Positions 1-10,800 of a DNA stretch of 64,000 nucleotides are shown here, one piece after another (the first letter of the stretch is position 1; each line of letters opens with the position of its first letter). Source of the DNA: Parasponia andersonii. Lineage: Eukaryota > Streptophyta > Magnoliopsida > Rosales > Cannabaceae. Location of the stretch: positions 283,119 to 347,118 of the forward strand of contig JXTB01000173.1 of assembly GCA_002914805.1 (NCBI GenBank), in the 5' to 3' direction. The position numbers and the translations under genes are program-made. Below the pieces are notes generated by a model that made no database searches, was not told where the DNA came from, and saw nothing but the letters and a program-made list of their open reading frames with translations.

Positions 1-615
1 GATTTGATATGTAATAGTAGTATGTTTGGAACAAATAGCTAATACTCTCAATCTCAAGAATTCTTTTCTAATGTGGAAGATCAGTCAAAACTGCAACCAC
101 AGAGCATACTTAGAATTTCAAGAGAACTCACAACCTTGCTCTGATACCACTTTATTGGAAAGTAAAAAAAACTTTATTATTCACTCAAATACTTTTACAA
201 GAGAAAATTCTCAACTTCACTCTTCAAGCTCACTCACTCACTCACTAGAAGCTATGCTTCTTTCTCTCTTCTCTTCACTCTTAGAAGCTTTGCTTCTTAC
301 TTGATGCTTAGAACTCAAATAGGGAGGGGTATTTATACTACATGAGAAACAATGAGAACCACACAAATAAATAATTATAAAAATCCTTAAACCACACATA
401 TTTTCTTCTACACACTTCTAATAATAATCAAATAATTCACATGTAAAAAGCTAATATCTACCTAACACTAGAAGATTCTAGGTGGAAGACTTCTTTAATT
501 TGGACTTTGGCTTTTTCTTTTATGAGTTTTGCACTTGGGCTAACTCCAACTTATTGGGCCTCATGTTGATGGGCTTAAATATTTCTTATGGGCTTAAACA
601 AGTTTATTTTCAACA
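1..615 (-). mobile_element. 5' end of a minus-strand LTR retrotransposon (copia-type PBS), cut by the window edge
   Basis: On the minus strand the order is LTR (615 down to 156), a 6-nt spacer, then TGGTATCAGAGC (149 down to 138), which is the initiator tRNA-Met primer-binding site usual in plant Ty1/copia elements. About 137 bp of internal sequence follow before the window ends. The LTR begins TGTTGAAAATAAAC and ends CTTTCCA, so it has the TG...CA termini. A TATAAATA box lies at 337-330 on the minus strand, as expected for the LTR promoter. No coding domain is inside the window, so the lineage is inferred from the PBS alone. The apparent open frame at 26-304 is just LTR sequence and is not a gene. 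Confidence 0.75.
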
Positions 616-969
616 ATATGTAAATATATATATTTTTTCGTTTGCGAAATAACCATTCTTCCTGCAATAAGTTGAAAGTTTTGAATCAAAATGTTACGAT
701 AATCATAATCTAAGGCTGTCAGTTTGGAAATAGATTTTTTTTCCCTCTTCGTTGGTTAAGTCTCGAGCAGTACTGTTGAAAAAAACTAGTCTATCATCAT
801 AAATGAATTAATAAACAACATAAAATCATCGTAAATGACATTGTCATTTCTTAATACTTATTTTTTTTAGTTAGTAGTATCTACTTATTACCTGTTGTAT
901 CATACTATTGCTTCACGACTCATTTTAGTAATTAGTGTGACATCATTCTGCCTTCTAGCCTCTCATCAT
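616..969. other. AT-rich spacer between two retrotransposons
   Basis: This spacer separates the left-edge LTR from the copia element. No ORF, repeat or RNA gene was recognised. Confidence 0.5.
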
Positions 970-1496
970 TGTTAGAGATCCGTTTAACACACAGCTAAAA
1001 TACGAATTGAAAAAATTTAGATAAAATGAAAAATATAATGCACACAAAAGATTTAACGTGTTCACTTATTTTAAGTTATGTCTATGAACAAGGCTGAGAA
1101 GAATTTCACTATGAAAAAGAAATTACAACTCATTTCTCTCCAATTAAAAGAAGAGAATAACAGAACCACTCTCTTTTGAAATAGGAAAAAACACTCTCTC
1201 TAAACAATTTATGAGAAAATAAGTGGGATACTAAGAGGAATTTCTAAACTTGAATTCTCTCTTAGAAAGAAACATGATTTAAAATGAGATGCAAAACAAG
1301 TGATAAAGTCCTCCGTATTTATAGAACTTGAAAGGTGGTATGAACACCACATTTTACTATTGTTATTACGGCTGCTATTTTCACTATTACTATTACGGCT
1401 GCCCTTTTCATTGTTCCTATTGTGGCTGACCTTTTTACTGTTCCTATTACGGCTAGATAATGAGTTGTAATTGTTAATTTTTTTAGTATTCTTCCA
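970..1496 (-). repeat. 3' LTR of the copia element
   Basis: This aligns with 5622-6273. Both begin TGTTAG on the plus strand and share long stretches such as CTCTCTCTAAACAATTTA and GCAAAACAAGTGAT. The outer edge (970) is well defined; the inner edge (about 1496) is uncertain by some 15 bp. The U3 side holds about four copies of a 24-30-bp TTACTATTN-rich repeat at roughly 1350-1455. Confidence 0.85.
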
Positions 1497-1589
1497 CTTG
1501 AAGACTTAATTTTAATCATGTCTTCACACTTGAAAAATCTCTCTTTTCTTCGTTTGTCAATTCTTCATGTTGCTTATGTATCTGTTAGG

Positions 1590-3160
1590 CCATATAAGGA
1601 TCTACACCATTAGAACTTGTCAATATTGATTGGTTTAGTTAAATCATCTGCTAGGTTCTTCTTGGTGTGTATCTTCAACATGTCTACACTTCTATTTTCT
1701 ACTATTTCTCAAACAAAATAATATTGAACAGCTATATGATTTGTCTTAAAATGAAATGTTGGATTTATTGTAATGTACAAGGCACTCTGACTATCACAAA
1801 ATAGAGAAATCTTTTCTTGTTTATGACCGAGCTCTTCCAATAACCTTTGAACCCAAATAGTCTTTTTGCAAGCTTGTGTAGCTACTATGTATTATGCTTT
1901 TGTTGTAGATAAAGGCGTAACAGTTTACAGTTTTGAAACCCACCGTACAGCTCTTTCTGTAAAAGTAAACACATAGCTTGTAGTAGATTTTCGTTTGTTA
2001 AGATCACCCACAAAATCTAAATCAACATATCCTTTGATAATAAATTCTGATCCTCCATAACATAATGTAGCATCTGAGGTTCCTTTGATATACCTCAAAA
2101 TCCTTTACAGTATTCTAATGCTCTCCACCAAGATTCGCTATATACCGACCAACCACTCCCACTGTTTGTGCAATGTCTGGACTTGTACATATTATAGCGA
2201 ACATTAGACTTCCCATTGCTGATACATACAGTGCTGAGATATCTCCATCCTCTCTACTTTATTACTAGGATACGAATAACTCGAAGTTAATAGGAAGCGG
2301 AGTAGAAATTGGCTTACAATCTTGTGTATTAAAGCATCACGAGATTTTCTTCAAATAATTCATATGAGAAAGCCAAATCTTCCTGTTACCTTTGTCTCGG
2401 TGAATTTGTATCCCTAGAATCTTGTTTCTGGTCCTAAGTCTTTCATATCAAATTTCTTAGCCAATTGTGCCTTTAATTCTTGGACTCTGCCTTTTTTAGG
2501 ATCCACTACTAATATGTCATCCATGTACAATAATAAGATACTGAAATCACTATCTTTATCAAATCTTCTAAAGTATGTGTAATGGTCTGAACCGAGTTTG
2601 TTGTATCCAAGGCTTATAATGAAAGAATCAAATCTCTTATATTAACACCTCGGCGCCTATTTGAGACCGTATAAAGATTTGTTCAACATGCAAACTAAGT
2701 TCTCCTTACCTATTTCAACAAAATCTTCTAGTTGAAGCATATAAATTTTTTTTTCAAGTTCTCCATGAAGAAAAATAGTTTTCACATCTAGATGTATGTC
2801 AAATATAGCATACATTGTCAGTATCACTCTAACTATTGTTAGTCGAACTACAAGTGAAAATATTTCATTGAAGCCAATATATTCTTTTTGAGCATATTCT
2901 TTTACCACAAATCTCGCACGATACTGCTCTATTTGATCATTACTATCACGCTTGAACTTGTAGACCCATTTGTTGTCAATAGCTTTTCTTGCTTGTGGTA
3001 GTGAAATAAGATCCCATGTTTTGTTCTTGTGAAGGGTTTCAATCTCTTTTTGCATTACTGTCATCTGTAGGGATACATCTGGGCTTTTCGTAACCTCATG
3101 GAAAGTTGTTAGCTTTCCATCCTCTGTTAGAAGATAGTATACAATGTTGCTCTCAGTGAC
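1590..3160 (-). pseudogene. copia reverse transcriptase and RNase H remnant
   Basis: The clearest block, 3064 down to 2657, translates to a typical copia RT N-terminus: a WVYKFKRDSND stretch, then YAQKEYIGFNEIFSLVVRLT, then LDVKTIFLHGELEKKIYM. Further down, around 2540-2515, the catalytic YMDD box of RT is still legible as LLLYMDDIL. RNase H remnants follow at about 2160-1750, including a KSTTSYVFT-like stretch and an LSTTKA-stop-YIVATQA stretch near 1925-1880. Several frameshifts and stops separate these blocks, so no functional enzyme can be made. Confidence 0.88.
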
Positions 3161-3399
3161 ATAATCCGAGTGTCATGCCAGTGGTCTTCTCTCACGAGTT
3201 GACCGGCGAATTTCAGAAGTCTCTTTCTCGACTAGTTCTTCTACTTCGTACTTTGGTGTTACTTCAGAAGAATCTGAATCTTCAACATTCTTTTTTTATC
3301 TAAATTATAATAGTTTCTGGTCTACTATCGTCTCCATTATTTTGTAGTTTATTCTATGCAAATATTACATCTCTGCTGATGATAACCTTATAGGCAATG

Positions 3400-4620
3400 G
3401 GATCCTATAAGTGATACCCCGTGACTCTATCAGCATATCCTAAGAATATACACTTCTGGACTTTGAATCTAATTTTGTGATTTTTTGAGTGTTGTACATC
3501 ACGTACACAGGACTTCCAAATATATATATAAGCGAGAGTAATCAACTAACTTACCGGTCCATATCTCTATCAGTATCTTCAGAACAATCATTGTTGATGG
3601 AGATCGATTGATCACATAACATGCGGTTTTGGCTGTTTCTGCCCAAAATATTTTAGGTAAACATGCAGCTCTCAACATTGCTATTGTCATTTTCAACAAG
3701 GTTCTGTTCTTCCGCCTTACCACTCCATATTGTTGAGGAGTGTATGCTGCTTTAAACTGCCTCTTGATACCTTCTTGTTGACAGAAGTTATCAAACTTAT
3801 CACTTGTATATTCTCTTTCATTGTCCGTCCTCAAATACTTGATCTTATTTTCAGATTTAAGCTCTATCCGTACTTTGAATATTTTGAAGACTGAAAACAC
3901 ATCTGTCTTTCTCTTGATATAATACACCCAATATCTCCTAAAGTAATCATCAATGAAAGATACAAAATATCTAGCTCCTCCTAGGGATATCACTGGTGCT
4001 TGCCAAACAACAAAGTAAACTAAGTCTAGAACTTTCTTACGTTTAGAACTGGATATGCTAAATTTTAATCTATGCTGCTTGCTTATGACACAAAGCTCAC
4101 AAAAGAGTAAAGATACCTTTGTGAGACTAGAAAGCAAGCTCTGTTTAGAGAGAATCTTCAAGCCTCGTTCCAGCATATGGCCGAGCTTACGATGCCACAT
4201 TATCGTTGATTTTTCTCTGAAATTTGTTGAAGCAACTGATGCTTCTGCTTCCATCAGTGTATTTCCTTTAAGCATGTACAGATTTACTAATATTTTATTC
4301 ATCTTCATTACTATAAGTGTACCCTTCATGATCTTCATGATCCCATTCTCGATACGAATTTTGCAACCAAGGTTATCTACTTGTTCCAAAGGCAGTAGAC
4401 TTTTCTTCAGGCCCTTCATATGTCACACTTCTTAAACAGTACGAATAATGTCATTGTACATCTTCATCTTGATGGTACCAATCCCAACGATTTCTAAGGC
4501 ATAATCATTACCTATGAACATAGATCCTTCAGAGACAGGTTCATATATGTGAAACCACTCTTTGTGAGAAATCACGTACCATGTTGCTCTCGAATCCACT
4601 AACTAAATATGAGCTGCCTT
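3400..4620 (-). pseudogene. copia pre-integrase and integrase remnant
   Basis: A long frame (4419-3499) retains the GAG-pre-integrase HHCC zinc site (H and H in MWHRKLGH, C and C in CELC) followed by the integrase core. Of the catalytic D-D-E triad only the second Asp (LRTDNEREY) is plain. The first Asp position reads Val in the FVVWQAP stretch, and the Glu position reads Arg in the YGVVRRKNRTL stretch. The enzyme would therefore be dead even without the frame breaks around it. The triad positions are assigned by eye from the surrounding conserved residues. Confidence 0.88.
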
Positions 4621-4636
4621 ATGTTTTTAGAAACTT

Positions 4637-5530
4637 TTACTGCTTTACTATATAGGATTTCTCCATTATCTGAAGTACTTGCAACATTTTCTTGAGCACT
4701 TGATAACTCGGGATTCTTTCCTCTAGAATCTCCATTCTTCTTAAGTTGTCAACATTCCTTTTTGATGTACCCTTTTTGCCGTAGTGATAACACTTGACAT
4801 TCTTCTTACTTTTTTGACTTTTATCTACCATGACTCTGACTCCCACTAGGACCATGTTCCGTTGATCTCCTTCTCATTGTCAAAGCCTCTTTGCTAATCT
4901 GTCTCCTTGTTTTTATGCTAATTTTATTCTTCGAGAATAGCAACTGTAAGATCATTGAAAACTAGAGTTGTAGTATTGTTGGTCACACTTATGATGAGTT
5001 GATCATACAAATTAGGTAAACTCTGAAGTAAGATTTCTACACATTCATTATCCTTGATTTTATGCTTCATTGTTGTAAGTTGTGAAAATAGAGTTTAAGG
5101 GTGTTGACGTGGTCGGTCACTGTTGTTGATTCCACCATCCAAAGGGTGTAAAGTCTTCTCTTCAAATTTTTTTTGTTGTGTAGTGACTTAACTTGATACA
5201 ACTTTGTAAGCGTATCCCATATCTCATTGGTTGACTTCTTCTCCTTAATATTTGATAGTATCCCATATCTCATTGGTTGACTTCTTCTCCTTAATATTTG
5301 ATAGAACTCCATCTGTTAATGCTAGATATAAGTTAGCAACAACATTATCATCTATCTCATCCCACTTTTTATCATCAATAATCTCAACAGGCCTTACCCT
5401 AATTACTGTTAGGCAATTATTTTTTCTCAAGATTGCCTTTATCTTCGTTTTTCACAGAGAGAGATTGATCCTATTGAACTTCTTAATATCGAATTTCGCC
5501 GCTATTTTTTGTTCACCACGATTTATTTAG
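4637..5530 (-). pseudogene. copia gag remnant with internal duplication
   Basis: The minus strand from about 5430 encodes the usual copia gag opening (a WDEIDDNVVANLYLALTDGVL stretch, then NEIWDT). Near 4800 there is a decayed zinc knuckle, CYHYGKKGTSKRNV, in which the second Cys, the His and the last Cys are all substituted. A 46-bp tandem duplication (5213-5258 and 5259-5304) repeats the coding stretch around NEIWDT and breaks the frame. The nucleocapsid function is certainly lost. Confidence 0.8.
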
Positions 5531-5608
5531 TTACCATTGTTTCACTGTATGTGAACAGTGCCGTATACATAAATAGTACTATATATGTGAATAATATTTC
5601 AACCAATA

Positions 5609-5620
5609 GCTCTGGTACCA
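5609..5620 (-). other. Primer-binding site of the copia element
   Basis: The minus-strand sequence TGGTACCAGAGC lies one base inside the 5' LTR. It matches the initiator tRNA-Met complement TGGTATCAGAGC except for one T to C change. Confidence 0.85.
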
Positions 5621-5621
5621 C

Positions 5622-6273
5622 TGTTAGGATATCGGCTTTACGGAAGCGACAACACATAACTAAAATACGAGTTGAAAAGATTTAGGTAAAATGAAAAAGA
5701 TAAAGCATACAAAAGATTTAACTTGGTTCACTCAATTTAGGCTACGTTAATGGACAAAGTTGTAAAGAGTTTTATTATATAAAAAAAGATTACAACTCAC
5801 TTCTTTTTAACTATAACAAGAGAACAACATAACCTATCTCTCTTGAAATAGGAGAAAATACTCTCTCTAAACAATTTAGTAGAAAACAAGTAGGATACTA
5901 AGAGAAATTCATAAGTTTAAATTTTCTCTTAGAAAGGAAGATGATTTAGAATGTGATGCAAAACAAGTGATGAAATTCTCTGTATTTATAGAACTTGAAA
6001 GATAGTATAAACATCATCTTTTATTATTGTTATTATAGTTGCTCTTTTCACTATTATTATTGCGGTTAGCCTTTTACTATTGCTATTGTGGCTATCATTT
6101 TTACTATTATTCTTATAGTTGCTCTTTTACTATTATTATTGCGGCTGCTATTTTTACTATTACTATCGTGACTGTTTTTTTATTATTTTTACTGTGATTG
6201 ACCTTTTTATTATTCTTATTATAGTTAATTAGTGTGTTATAATTGTTGATTTGTTAAACGATATTAAATTTCA
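5622..6273 (-). repeat. 5' LTR of the copia element with expanded U3 minisatellite
   Basis: This is the partner of 970-1496. It is about 125 bp longer, almost entirely because the TTACTATTATTATTGCGGCTG-like tandem array (about 6015-6215) has roughly eight units instead of about four. The edge next to the IRE promoter is placed at 6273 because the plus strand reads TTTCA there, but similarity fades about 20 bp earlier. Confidence 0.82.
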
Positions 6274-6337
6274 CGTCGTTAGCTTTACGTATACACAAAC
6301 AAAATTTCACGTCGTTAGCTCTACGTATACACAACCA
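6266..6337. repeat. Two tandem copies of a 36-bp unit at the copia/IRE boundary
   Basis: The unit contains TTTCACGTCGTTAGCT and ACGTATACACAA. It occurs at 6266-6301 and again at 6302-6337 with one or two differences. The first copy overlaps the presumed LTR end. Each copy carries ACGT cores (TTTCACGTCG and CTACGTATAC), which could act as bZIP-type sites; that is inference. Confidence 0.8.
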
Positions 6338-7014
6338 CGTGTTAGCGTAAGTGAGGCAGTTAATAAATAATATTAACAAGAACATTTCGTGCGAGATGCT
6401 CATCAACAAAAATGTGTTTAATCCGTATATAGCATTTCTCCCACAAAACGAAAAGAAAAAAATAAAAACCGACGCGCCATTTTGTTCTATGCTTTCTTGG
6501 AAAGCCATTTTTTTTTTTCCAAGGATGCTTTATGCTTCTTAAATTATACAACGAAAATTCCGAGTTTATCGTTTTTTTTTTTATCATCCATTTCTTTTTC
6601 AGAGGAATCACAATTTAGCTCATAATTTTTTTTTATTTTAGGAAAAAATTTACCTCATAGTTCTCTTTCAAGGCAATTTTTAGCTCGAGTTATTTCTTAT
6701 TATTGCCCAAAAAAGAGTGAATCTTTTTTTTGCCCCCCTTAAAAAAACGACATGATTAGCGGGAAGCACGTTTAAAAAAAAATAAAGTAAATAAATAATA
6801 AAAAAATAAATCCGTTTTAGATAGATAGGCTTAATCTAAATTCTCAACCGTACTTACCAGTTAGTCTTCGTATCTCCCTCCAACGTTCCCCATTTCCCGC
6901 TAAATATAACTGAACTTCCCCCACTCTCTCTTCCTCTCTTCCTCTTTCTCTCTCTCCCCAACCCACAATATGCAATGAGGAATCCGAATCCAGACCCGAA
7001 CCCGGTTCACCACC
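6338..7014 (+). promoter_or_regulatory. IRE proximal promoter and 5' leader
   Basis: This stretch lies between the copia element and the IRE start codon. A TATA-like TAAATATAAC is at 6901-6910. It is followed by a pyrimidine-rich leader (about 6918-6959, CT repeats), a common feature of plant 5' UTRs. Two upstream ATGs lie in the leader: ATGCAATGA at 6970-6978 is a complete two-codon uORF, and an ATG at 6975 opens a 57-codon frame that runs past the main start to a stop at 7146-7148. The transcription start is not visible directly; about 6930 is inferred from the TATA position. Confidence 0.6.
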
Positions 7015-7805
7015 ATGTCCAATTCTCGATCATCGGAGCAACCCGCCTGCGGCGGAGACCCGGCGAAGACTCCGTCGCCGACGGAGTCGTCTTCCTCAAG
7101 AGCCAAGCTCTTCAAATTCCCAGCCTTTTCGATTCGCGGAAACCCTAGAACTGAGACCGAGGAAAGCGAAGACGAAGAAGAAGACGACCAAGACGAAGTA
7201 GAAGACGACGACGACGACAATGGCGATGACGTCGATAAGGAATCCAATGGCTCTTCTTTCATCATGCCTTCTTCGTTCCGGCTCAATCGCATTCGGACTC
7301 GATCGATTCCGTCTCCACTTCGGTTTTCTTCTTCGGCTGATGATGATCCTCCTCCTTCCAATTTGGTTGACGGTGATTCCAATAAGGCTAAGTGTACGGT
7401 CGAGCACAATCCCAAATTCTCGTCAATGGAACAAGGTATTAGCCATTTTTGTGCCGAGTCTTTTTTTTTTAACTATTTATTTTAATTCAATTTTATGGAA
7501 CTTTATCCAGAGTTTCAAATGATTCAAAATTTGAAAATTATGATTGGATAACTACTGTGTAATTGGATCAGTTTGGACTGGGCCCTCAAATTCTATATCT
7601 TACGTTTCGTTATATTTTGGAAAAAATAAAAATTAAAATGAAGATTGGAGTTCTCTTTTTGATAATATTGTATGATTTTATTTTGATTTATTTCTTTTGT
7701 AGGGAGAAAGGTTTATTGGAATCAATCCAAATCTCTGAAAATCCCATCACCTCTCAATCCAGCGTTGGAGGTAAACAAAAAAGTTGTCAATGTCTGGTTT
7801 TGCAA

Positions 7806-7854
<49 letters not shown>

Positions 7855-10800
7855 TTGTGTGTAACCTGTTTTGTTTATATATGGGTCCTTTTCTATGTTA
7901 TTGGATAGTTAGAGAAGACTTTGGTAGCTCATGAGCTTGATGATAATGTGCATTGTAATGTGTTATGAAGGCTAATTACCCTGCTTCTTCCAAGGAAATA
8001 CAGTCACCTCGTTTTCAGGCAATACTGCGTGTTACAAGCGGCCGTAAGAAGCGAACACCTGATGTTAAGAGTTTCTCTCATGAGCTCAATTCCAAAGGAG
8101 TTCGACCCTTCCCTCTTTGGAAGCCTCGTGCTCTCGGACACATGGAGGTTTTTGCGCTTTCTGATAAATTTTTGATGCCCATCATCCCTTTTTTCTTCCC
8201 ACTCTTCATTTTGACTTTATGTTGAATATGCAGGAGATTATGATTGCTATCAAGTCAAAATTTGTTAAATTGAAGGAAGAGGTTAACTCTGATTTAAGTG
8301 CATTTGCTAGTGATTTGATCAATATAATTCAGAACCCTTCTGAGGTTCCCCGTGATACCAGAGGGGGTTTGGAGGATTTACTGGTTCAGACGAAGTTATG
8401 TGCAAAGATGTCATCTGATGAATTTTGGGTAAAATGTGAAGGCATTGTCCAGAATTTGGATGATCAGCGTCAAGAACTACCAGTTGGAATAGTTAAACAA
8501 GCTTATACCCGTCTTCTTTTCATTCTCACTCGGTGCACAAGGCTTGTGCAATTTCAGAAAGAGAGTGGATATGAGGACGATCGAATTCTGGGTCTTCACC
8601 AGCTTAGTGACCTTGGAGTCTATCCAGAACAATTGTTGGAAGCTATACAGCTGGATGTTTCTGGTCCTCTAAGTGAGAATTATATGAAGAAGTCACAGGG
8701 ACATGAAAAAGGTAGTGGAGGTGAAGTCACAGAGGCTGGAACAACCAAAAGAGTTGAGTCACGGACCTTTAGGATGTCTTCTTGGAGGAAACTTCCATCT
8801 GCTTCCGAGAAAAATCGTAAAGGAGCATGTACTTCTGATACAGTGTCAGAGGACAAATCAGATTCTTTGCATGCCAAAGATGATATTAAAACTGTGGTTG
8901 ACTACAGTGTTGAATCTTTTGATACTTCATCATGTCATCCCGACCATTCGCAGGCACCTTCAGGAGTTCAGAGACTATGTTGGGGATTCTTGGGGGATCA
9001 TCAACATGTTAATGATGAAAATTTGATGATTTGTCGAATTTGCGAAGTTGAAATACCAACTGCACATGTAGAGGAGCACTCTCGAATATGCACGATTGCT
9101 GATAGGTGTGATTTGAAAGGCCTAACTGTGAATGAGCGGCTTGAGAGGGTGGTAGAAACTCTTGAGAAAATAATAGAATCTTGGACACCAAAAAGCACAC
9201 CAAAGAGTGCTGATATTCCAGGAGAAAGTTTTGATGCTTCTAGAGTATCAACCTCAAGTACTCATGAAGAGATGGACGAGTTGTCACCTAAGCAGAACAA
9301 CTTGTCTCGTAGATGCTCTGAAGACATGCTTGATTGTGTTCCTGATGCCGATTCTGCCTTTATCATAGATGATCTGAATGTTTTTCCTGAGATGAAATGT
9401 GAAACGCGTTCTGGGATGACATCTGATCCCACCACTAAAACCTCATCTGCAGGAAGCTTGACCCCACGGTCACCATTATTAACACCTCGAACTAGCCAAA
9501 TTGAATTACTATTGAATGGGAGGAAAACAATGTCAGAGCTTGAGAATAGTCAGCAGGTCTGTTGTAATTTCCTGACATAATGTTGTACTCTGAATTCTGA
9601 TAACATGCTTCCTTGAAGGCTTCTATGAATTTGATAGAAAGGGACCTGTGAAACCAGAAGATTGGTGTGTGTGCGAAAAATCCATGAAACCATTCTTCAT
9701 GAAATTTACATTAGTCTGGTTTGGGACAGAGAATGTAGAGTTAATAGATCGCTATCTAGCTTCCATTCTCATGTGGTATTTCTGATTGGAATTTTACATG
9801 TTGTAATTAGGTTGAATTTTCGTGAGGAAAATACTAGGGTCAGTATTGGTTAGAGGAGCTCTCCTTACTATCTATTGTTAAATTGACTTACAACGAAACC
9901 TGGTTAAATACCAATAATCCATTATTGGTGAAGCAACCCAGAAGTGCTAGAACTATTGTATTATGTACCAAAGAGAGGGTCTTTCTTTTATTGTCCTAAA
10001 TATGTAGAGTTTAGTAATGAACTGCGGAACTAGCTAGAGTATTTGGTTGCTTTTGTTGCAATTGCTATAGGAACTCTATGCTGTTATCTTTCATGTGTTT
10101 AATTAGGTCATGTAATGGCAGATATTCAAGCTACTGGACATTGCTCGTTCTGTTGCAAGTATAAACAACTGTGAGTATAGTGCATTGCAGTATATGCTCG
10201 AACGGCTAGAATACCTAAAATACGTCATCCAGGATAGGAAGATGGATGCCCTTGTCATAGAGACTTTTGGAAGATGTATTGAGAAATTACTACAGTGAGT
10301 CAACAATTTTTATCTGTCTTCTGACAACATTATTTGGCTGTTCTTACAACTGTGAATTTCGTTAAAAAGATCCACTTGGTTGGAGATTCCACACATCTAT
10401 CCTTAAGCCTCCATTTGCATCACATTTTTCTTGTGTTTTTCACTTGTTTGGTTAGTTTAAGAATAATAGCAATGCCTCTTGTGGTTTATTTAATTATTCT
10501 GAAACTGCAGGGAAAAATATGTTAATCTCTGTGGGCAAATAGATGATGAAAAAGTAGATTCATCAAATGGTATGGCCGATGAAGAGAGTTCAGTAGAAGA
10601 AGATACAGTCTGCAGTCTTCGTGCAAGCCCTATCAATCCATGTTTGAAAGACCGAACATCTATTGAAGATTTTGAGATAATAAAACCAATAAGCAGGGGG
10701 GCATTTGGACGAGTCTTCCTAGCCAGAAAAAGAGCAACTGGAGACTTATTTGCTATAAAGGTAAAATCATGCCAAATTTTCGTTCAGTTATATAAGTTTT

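Larger units (their letters stand above)
970..6273 (-). mobile_element. Degenerate Ty1/copia retrotransposon, two LTRs
   Basis: This is a complete but inactivated copia element of about 5.3 kb. Read on the minus strand it has LTR (6273-5622), PBS, gag, integrase, reverse transcriptase, RNase H and LTR (1496-970). The gene order integrase before RT is diagnostic of Ty1/copia. The LTRs are clearly homologous over their length but differ by many substitutions and by tandem-repeat copy number, so the insertion is old. The reading frames are broken by stops and frameshifts throughout. No target-site duplication is obvious: the left flank is ATCAT and the right flank is CGTCG. Its 5' LTR ends about 740 bp upstream of the IRE start codon. 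Confidence 0.9.

Noticed and set aside
7096-7415. Ser-rich minus-strand frames opposite IRE exon 1
   Set aside because: These are shadows of the GAC/GAA/TCT-rich first exon; IRE is the real gene.
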